In this document: positions 57,031 to 64,000 of the stretch, piece after piece
Layout of the letters: each line of letters starts with the position of its first letter
Position numbering within the stretch: the stretch's first letter is position 1
Source of the DNA: Porogramme epimiltina
Taxonomy: Eukaryota > Basidiomycota > Agaricomycetes > Polyporales > Polyporaceae
NCBI GenBank assembly: GCA_900155495.1
Contig: FTLJ01000428.1
Span: forward strand, 120,377-184,376
DNA length: 64,000 bases
Direction: 5' to 3'
The notes under the pieces: model-generated
The model's input: the letters and a program-made list of their open reading frames with translations, nothing else
What the model was told of the DNA's origin: nothing
The model's database searches: none
Made by a program: the position numbers and the translations under genes

Positions 57031-58139
57031 CTTGGTGGATTACTCCTTGCTCTCAATTGTACATTGGGTCTGCCCATTTTGAGGCAGATAGTACGATGTA
57101 GCGGGATGCCGTTGGGGATGGCAGCGAATGCAAGGCGGCGTGCGACGGAAGAAGAAGGAATGAGCCAAGGAGATATGTGAATACCAGGGCGGTGATGTCA
57201 CCGCGGCGTGGGTTTGTGGACGCCGAACGCGGTCTCCTTCGGGATGAGAACGATTTGGGCATGCGCAGTCCACCACCTCGAGCGCATTGCCTCGACGATA
57301 AGCTACATAGCTATGCATCGCAGTACCACGGCTCGCTCCGGTATTAGGATGAGGCCGAATAGTCCCCGACGATGGCGTCGCAGCCAGAGGTGTGTGAATG
57401 GCTCCGTGTTGCCAACTCTTCACAGTCAGCATCAAAGCAGAAGAGTGAAAGAGGTCAAGGCATCATGCACGATGGCGTATCTCTGTGATCATGGTGGCGT
57501 TGACCTGTCAGAGTACTTGAATTCGCCAAGAGACCCCGGGCGAACGTGTGCTTCGTAGCACCTGTGATAGATTTGCTATAGATCCATCTGCCAATGCCCG
57601 TGACTTCCGGAAGGAGCTCGCTGTGGTTCTAGCACCTCCTTCACCCGTGGGCCGTCTGTGAAGGAGAACGAAGGACAAACCGACGGTCCAGAAGATCCGT
57701 TACCTAACTTCATGTTGAATGTTTTGAAGAATTGGCAAGTCGTCCGGCTTGATTGTTCATGCAGGCTTCTGGCGATTACTTTTCTTTCTTGGTTAGCAGC
57801 GGGGAAATATTCAAGGACGGTTATGATAGAATTCGTGTATGCGGGGGGGGGGGGCGGTGAAGGTAGATGGCACAAATGGGCTCGACGAACGAACAAGTCG
57901 AGTCGAGAACAAGAGATGCGGATCGATATTCGGCAAGGACCACAGGAGACGCCCACGGAAGTGACGTCACGGGACCATGATCAGCACCTGAACAGGGACG
58001 AGAGCACGCTGCAATGAACTCGAGTTCACACTCGACCCCTACCATCCCTCACACTCGTTCTCGCTGCTGGCTCAGTCTCACTTCATCACCTCCTCTTGTA
58101 CAATAGTCCACATCTCTTACTCGTCAGAAGCCTACAATC
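57031..58139. other. Gene-poor stretch and promoter of the lipase gene
   Basis: No supported gene. A run of about 12 G lies at 57843-57854. 58020-58135 is pyrimidine-rich (CACCTCCTCTTG and similar) and probably contains the transcription start of the patatin-lipase gene. Confidence 0.4.
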
Positions 58140-61100
58140 ATGTCCCAGGCCGGCGGCAGCCGAGCAGGGTCTCCACAATCGTCGTGCCGTTCGTCCCCTT
58201 TCGATGCAGACTATGTCGATGAGAAGTGAGTGCCACCCCGCTCCCATACTGGGAATACTGCGTGACGGAGTGCAACAGGCATATGAAGCAGTTTGAGGAG
58301 GCCCTCAAGGCCGACGATGCTACATATGTGGGCGACACCGAGGCTCCAAACAGCCCCATAGTCGGACCTCAACACCTGACACCTCCCCTACTCGGACAAC
58401 GCATTCGGAAGGTCTCCGCTCTGTCAGACTTCGCGCCCGTTAATCTGAAGGTCAAGCGGTACGTTCTCGAGTCCTTTCGATGATTTCCGTGGTATCCATT
58501 CGACCCTCCAGACGGAAGCGTCCACCGCGGCCGGCTCACAAGGGTCGGGAGTGGCTCTATCTTGTGCTTCGATGGCCGCTGCTGGTGAGTCCTATTTGTC
58601 ACGAATACCCCACATCCCTGAGTTCGGTTCCATGTCTAGGGTCTCATATTCCTCTTCATCGCGGTTCAATTCAGTATGTACATCATGATCCGACAACTGG
58701 TGAACGCGAAAGAATGGGTATCTGCTTGTACGGGTGTCCTAAATTATTTCCTCTCATTGAAATACTAACGTGAGAATGGAAGGGCGCGGCCGTAGAGGGG
58801 TTCTACGGAAGAGGCTTCGAAATGCCAAGACTTACCAGGTGAATTCGTACGCGTGACCTCCAAACTGAGGGCTTGAGCTTTTTATAGGATTGGAAAGATG
58901 CTGCAGTTGCTTTGGATGAGTACATGCACTTCGACGAGTGGAAAATCGTCGAGGAAGATTTGTATTACGACTGGAAGCTAGTCCGGAAAGTGAGGGTCTG
59001 TCTTAGCTCATGTGTTGAGGCTCCTGACTGTGGGTTAGGTTCGTAGATCTTTGAAAGCGGCCCGTGAGAAGAAAGATGCACGCGGGTTGCTCGGAGTACT
59101 AGAAACTTGCATTCGGACCAATTTTGGAGGAGTGGAATCCGCGAGGTAAAGCCATGTGTTGACGCCGTGGTGAATATCCTAACACTGATCGACTATCCTC
59201 AGATTATATAGCGAGGTCAGCTGCTGGTGTAAGTGTCTCCGAAAACATACTGATCAGCCAGCAGACCTACTACGGGACGAAGTCATTGATCGAATGTGCG
59301 CCATCTGTGTGCAGCTATACTGCATCTGCTAATGTGACTGACCTTTTCAGCTTACGTCAACGAGGTAGAGATGGCTCTCGAGTATATACGAGAAACGCCG
59401 GATATTTCGAATGAAGAGAAGAAACGATTCTTCAAGAGCGCTAACACTAATCTTGGGACGTCTGCCTTGTGCCTGTCAGGCGGGGCTTCGTTCGGATACT
59501 GTGGGTACACTCAGGGGATACACGACGCAGCGCACGAGATTGACCTGTTGTATTTTCCGCACACAGACCATTTCGGCGTCGTGAAGGCGTTCCTAGATCA
59601 GAATCTGCTGCCTCGTGTGATCTCTGGAACATCCGCGGGAGGCCTGGTTGCAGCCTTGGTATGCACCCGAACAGACGAAGAGCTCAAGGAACTTTTGGTT
59701 CCCGAGTTAGCAGACCGTATCACTGCGTGCGAGGACCCATTCCAAGTTTGGTTCGAGAGGTTCTGGACCACTGGGGCCCGTTTCGATAGCGCCACATGGG
59801 CTAGGAAGGTTAGTAGCGTTGTTGGTGCTGCAACAAAAGGAGGCCTACTGACGGATCTGACTATGATACGTCAGGCATGCTTCTTCACTCGAGGTTCGAT
59901 GACTTTCAGAGAAGCGTACATGCGGACTGGACGCATCTTGAACGTTTCCGTCATACCCGCCGAACGCCATTCGTATGTTCGTTGTTGATCCCTTGTGGGC
60001 GCTGAACACTGAGGACTCTGATTACTAGCCCGACGAAACTTCTGAATTATATCACCGCGCCCGATACCGTCATCTGGAGCGCTCTGCTTGCATCTGCCGC
60101 CGTCCCCGGTATCCTGAATCCCGTAGCATTGATGCAGAAGACGAAGGAGGGGAACATTGTTCCGTGGAATTGGGGTAGCAAGTTCAAAGATGGGTCTTTG
60201 AGGTAAGTGTTGTGCGCGGATGTATGTGGATACCACCTCATACCTTCTCACGATGCTCTTAGGGTCGACATTCCCGTCCAGGCCCTGAACCTCTATTTCA
60301 ATGGTATGAATGACTTTTTGGAAAGGAATGAATCACCGCTCACCGGCTGTACAGTCACGCACCCGATCGTTTCACAAGTGAACCCTCATGTTCATCTGTT
60401 CTTCTTCGCCCCTCAAGGATCTGCGGGTAAACCTGTGGCTCATAGCATGGGCAAAGGTTTGTTGGACACTTACAAGCTCCGGTGAATCGTTATCGATACA
60501 TTTGCCCAGGGTGGAGAGGAAACTTCCTATTATCAGCAGCCGAGCAATGGCTGAAGCTAGAACTCACGAAGAACTTCAAGGTTCGTCCACGCAATATCAG
60601 TATTTTGTTGCATCAGGCTAACAAGGTAGACAGTTGATTCGTGATCTAGATCTTCTTCCCCAACTCCTCGGACAGGACTGGTCGAGCGTGTTCCTGCAGC
60701 GGTTTGAAGGTTCTGTGACGTGAGTGTATCCGGTCAATAGAAACCGCCTCCGGCTGGTGCTAACTCTCATCAGCATCTGGCCTCGGACGAGATTCATGGT
60801 GGGCTTCCATGCTATAAGGCAGAGACTATTTGTTGATCACCAGATGTAGGACTGGATACACATCCTAAGCGACCCTGATCCTCCCGAATTGGAAAGGATG
60901 ATGCGCATAGGCCAGCTTGTCACTTGGCCCAAGGTAGGAAGGAACATTTCCCCGTCTGCTTCAGCGGCTCGCTCACATTGTTGACCAGCTTCATATGATC
61001 GAGAACCGAGACCGCCTCGAGAAGCAGATCTTTTTGGGGCGTCAGAGTGTCCGACAGGCCATGCAGATTCGTGGTGGTGGTAGTGATCGGACAGGTGTCA

Positions 61101-61795
61101 AGATCGAGGCCATGCCTCAGGAACGTGTGCCCACCCCCAGCACAGGGACGAAACTGCCCACTGTCGGGTCATCACTGCTGCAAGCACCGGACGCAGACGA
61201 GTCCCCCCTGCCCATGGACACAGACCAAGAAGCCGTCATGCTCAACGACGAGGCCGAGACGTCTGCAGGGACGTATCAAGGATCAGGTGCCCTCCGCCAC
61301 CTCCAGGACTCCAGCCGGCCCCACGCCCCGCGGCGGCGCTCGAGCCGCACCTCGTACCACCGGACCGGCAGCTTCGAGGGCGACTACGGCGCGGCGACCC
61401 CGGACCCGCCCCCGCCCCCGTCCGGGAGCGAGACGGACCGCGCCGCCGCGCACCACCGGTCCCTCGCGGGCCTCCACCACCCCCCGAGCCTGTTCCGGCG
61501 GCTGAGCAAGTCGAGCATCCGCTCCGCGTTCAGCTCGCTGCGGCGCGGGGCGCGCGCGTCCGCCGTCGCGCTCGCGGACCGCGAGGCAGAGCAGACGTGG
61601 TCCGAGGACAGCTCGTCGGACGACGACCTCGAGCTGTCGTATTTCCCGAGGCGGCGCAGCGCCGCGGGCCACCACGCGTCGGCGCTGGAGATGCACGCGG
61701 AGCTGGTGAGCAGGCAGGCGGCAGTGGCGGCGGCTGCGGCGGCATCGGACGACGATCTCGACTTGCGGCCGCAGGTGTTGGATCAGGACGGTTGA
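58140..61795 (+). CDS. Patatin-domain triacylglycerol lipase (Tgl3/4/5 type)
   Basis: About 17 exons run from ATG at 58140 to TGA at 61793-61795. After a disordered start come an amphipathic/membrane-prone segment, GLIFLFIAVQFSMYIMIRQL, and the DUF3336 region: RKRLRNAKTYQDWKDAAVAL, FDEWKIVEEDLYYDWKLVRK and LLGVLETCIRTNF. The patatin domain follows: ALCLSGGASFGYYHFGVVKA, RVISGTSAGGLVAALVCTRT with the GTSAG nucleophile serine, DTVIWSALLASAAVPGIL and FKDGSLRVDIPVQ with the catalytic aspartate. After VSQVNPHVHLFFFAPQGS come WLKLELTKNFK and LGQDWSSVFLQRFEGSVTIW. The last 260 residues are Ser/Asp/Ala-rich and disordered. Family members sit on lipid droplets, hydrolyse storage fat and can transfer acyl groups to lysolipids. 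The exon after the KEW segment needs a GTACGG donor at about 58727. Confidence 0.93.
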
Positions 61796-62216
61796 CGGAG
61801 TGGACTCTCGGCGTTCGACGGTGCTTACTACCTTCGTAATATTTTCTACTAGCTTCCCTCGTTTTCGGCGTGTGCTCTATGTATTTTAGACGTGGCTAAT
61901 ATGGATCGCACATTCTATTTGGACTTACATAAATCTCCTCACGCCCTTCGAATCGCGTCTTCCAGCTGACACGACCGACCGCGGCATGCCATATTCGGCT
62001 GTGAGAGCCTACCGACTGGGCTATATACGATACGATTAGACGCCGATAGCGGGTCCGGAGAGGGTGGCGGCAAGAACAGATCGAGACGACAAAAGGTTGG
62101 AGGAATACCACCGTCTTGCCCCTCTCCGCACTCGTCTCCCTTGCCTGCTCGATACCTACTCCTCCCACAGAACACGCACGAGACGAGGACGAGGAACACA
62201 GATCAGCGAGGACACC
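61796..62216. other. Intergenic, tandem + strand genes
   Basis: The 421 bp hold the 3' flank of the lipase gene and the promoter/leader of the PUB gene. No gene or strong element recognised. Confidence 0.4.
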
Positions 62217-63436
62217 ATGGAGGCAGACATGTCTCCGAATCGCCCGGACCACAGCGCTGTGGCGGCCGCATTCGAGCGGCGGCTGCAGGCTGAGCGGGAG
62301 GCGGCGCAGGCGGCGCAGGGCAACCAGGCGAAGAGCTTCGAGGGGGACCACGAGCGGCGGCAGGAGTTCCGCAGGATGGTCGATCCGGGCATCTTGCGGC
62401 CCAATCCGCGGCACGTCGCCCTCGAGTCGCTGCAGGTGCGTTTCTCCCGTGCTAACTCCCCTCCCCATTATCCTCCGAACGATGCGGCAGCTGAGACGCG
62501 GTGCGGAAGACGTTGTTGAAGCTGGCGGAGAACATCATTAACAGCCCGGAGGAGGCCAAGTACCAGAGATTCAAGCCGACGAACGGGACGATCAAGCGGA
62601 CGCTCGTCGACCCGAAGGGCACGCTGGAGTACGCCGTCGCGGTAAGTTACCAAGTTCAAGATCTTCTCACATGCGATTCTGAACGTCTGACTCTCCTACG
62701 TTCTCCGCGCTACATGTCCGGCGCGAGTAGATGGGCTTCCAACCGCAGGTGCGTACATCCCGCTCTGCGCCGCCTCGCACGCCGCCTGGACTCGTTTTCT
62801 CTCCCCCCTTGCCACCGTTCTAGGTCGACAACTTCCAGCCGTTCTACGTCTGGAGCAAGCGGCACGCGACGGACCTGCGCATAGGCGCGGCGATCATCCG
62901 AGAGGCCCTGGAGCGCGAGACGACAAAAGAGGAGGTGGTCGCGCGCAAGCGCGCCGAGGAGAAGGCGGCGCACGAGGCCGCCGTGGCCAAGGTGCGCATC
63001 GCCTTTGTTCGCTGGGATACGAGGAGGGAGAGCCCGGAGCAGATGCGCCTCCGCCCACTGACGTCATCTCGTCGCACAGGTGAAGCAGGCGTTCTACGAC
63101 GACAGGAAAGGGAGGGCCGTCGTCGACGAGCGGGAGCGCGTGGTGCGTGCGGCACAGGAGGCGCGACGGGCCGCGGGCGAGCTGCCGGAGCCGTCGACGA
63201 GGGGCGGGCCCGCGGGCAGGGGCAGGGGCGGGGGCAGAGGCCGTGCGAAGAGGTCGATGCCGGGCGCGGGCCAGACCCTCTCTGGCGAGATCGTTCCGGC
63301 GGAGAAGGACGCGAGCGAGGGCGAGGACCATGACGGGGACCAGGACGGGGATGAGTACGAAGATGCAGGCGATGGGGACGACGCGGAGTCACTCGCTCGT
63401 ACTGATAAGAGCGAGGGAGAGGGAGAGAAGGAATGA
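62217..63436 (+). CDS. PUB-domain protein with RG-rich acidic tail
   Basis: The model uses exons 62217-62448, 62496-62641, 62731-62748, 62824-62991 and 63080-63436, 921 nt or 306 residues. The N-terminal third is helical. The PUB domain reads AVRKTLLKLAENIINSPEEA, KYQRFKPTNGTIKRTLVDPK, GTLEYAVAMGFQPQ and VDNFQPFYVW. PUB domains, as in peptide:N-glycanase and UBXD1, bind the p97/Cdc48 C-terminus, so a Cdc48 cofactor role is likely by family. Then come a basic Ala/Glu helix, an RG-rich patch (RGGPAGRGRGGGRGRAKR) and an acidic end. The first intron is uncertain: the strong donor at 62436 does not give the frame of the PUB domain, so a weaker donor at 62449 with a 47-nt intron was chosen. Exon 3 is only 18 nt. 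Confidence 0.8.
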
Positions 63437-64000
63437 GTGGTGTCGTGTGGCGGTCGTGCTCGCAGCCTAGACGGGGTGCTCTCTCGTGTACGTATAGTTG
63501 TATGTGGATCTCAGCCAAACAATGTACAATGATATCAACTGTGACTCGCAACAGTTGTGATTGCACGATATGGGATCTCTTAAGAAGTAAAGGTGAAAAG
63601 ACGTCATGTCGCATGAATTGTCCGGTCCGGTGTAACACAAGGTGAGGTGAAGCGTTGTTTATCACCCTGGGATCGTTTGCGCCATGTACTCCTGAGTACC
63701 CAAGGCAAAGAAAGCGCAATGTACCACTGATGGGCCTGGGCTACAACACAGGTGCGCCCTCAGAGCCGCGGCGTGCGCGGCGTATTCGGAGATACACATG
63801 AAACTGAAAGATAAGGGTATATTAACAGGAGTGTTCTTATAGAACCCGCTGCCAGACAACGGAGACGGGACTTTGTGTACGTCCCGAAGCGACTGGGCTA
63901 CAGTTTCTACGGTGTGCCATGTGCGCCGAATGCGGAATTCGAGAAACAGGCCAATACCCCTTTCGGGGAGCAGGGGGCTCGTGCAGAGATGAGCGACACC
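63437..64000. other. Window end, no complete gene
   Basis: This is the 3' flank of the PUB gene. From about 63840 to the end a plus-strand frame stays open and reads RRDFVYVPKRLGYSFYGVPC and onward. It could be an exon of a gene continuing outside the window, but there is too little to support a call. Confidence 0.35.

Overview
The window is nuclear DNA of a filamentous basidiomycete, most likely an Agaricomycete. Genes carry many 45-80 nt GT-AG introns, coding GC is high, spacers are short, pyrimidine-rich leaders precede start codons, and several families are typical of or confined to basidiomycetes (a FunK1 kinase relic, CipC/DUF3759 proteins, a GWGAP-repeat protein, a HAT-repeat PRP6 relic). 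All exon coordinates were worked out by eye from reading frame, splice consensus and family conservation. Where exon lengths were summed, the totals divide by three. No rRNA, tRNA, CRISPR or intact transposon was found.

Layout. 1-9740: a truncated alpha/beta-hydrolase gene (+), an ACMSD-type amidohydrolase (-), a short-chain dehydrogenase (-) divergent from PDB1 (pyruvate dehydrogenase E1 beta, +), and HIS4 (trifunctional histidine biosynthesis, -). 10692-14416: an Argonaute gene (+) divergent from HIS4. 14417-16220: a gene-poor stretch. 16221-29640: an unrecognised proline-rich protein, an EF-hand mitochondrial carrier, a small coiled-coil protein, a large coiled-coil protein (-), RPL35 (-), a 190-residue orphan and a membrane/coiled-coil protein (-). 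29854-48187: a GWGAP-repeat protein (-) divergent from an STB6-like protein (+), a CCDC47/DUF1682 ER protein (-), a small orphan, a PX-domain protein (+), an NDR kinase (-) and a proline-rich polyQ protein (-). 48779-50699: a mitochondrial dehydrogenase kinase of the PDK/BCKDK type (-). 50925-57600 is the accessory part: a roughly 1.2 kb duplicated unit carrying two CipC genes, one badly diverged; between the copies a broken PRP6 fragment; after them a FunK1 fragment and gene-poor DNA. 58140-63436: a Tgl3/4/5-type patatin triacylglycerol lipase and a PUB-domain protein.

Working together. PDB1 and the PDK/BCKDK-type kinase act on mitochondrial 2-oxoacid dehydrogenases; the calcium-regulated carrier and the TAG lipase add to an energy-metabolism theme, although this looks like chance linkage and not a cluster. 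NDR kinase acts in polar growth, STB6-like proteins associate with Sin3 chromatin complexes, and Argonaute acts in small-RNA silencing.

The most unusual signals are in splicing. Argonaute needs an AT-AC intron exactly before its catalytic-histidine segment and appears to contain a 3-nt microexon. PDB1 and RPL35 each need a GC-AG intron with the same AAG|GCACG donor. The two-base NN gap at 51801 sits exactly where the first CipC copy lacks 69 bp, including the TATA-like promoter core, of the second copy.
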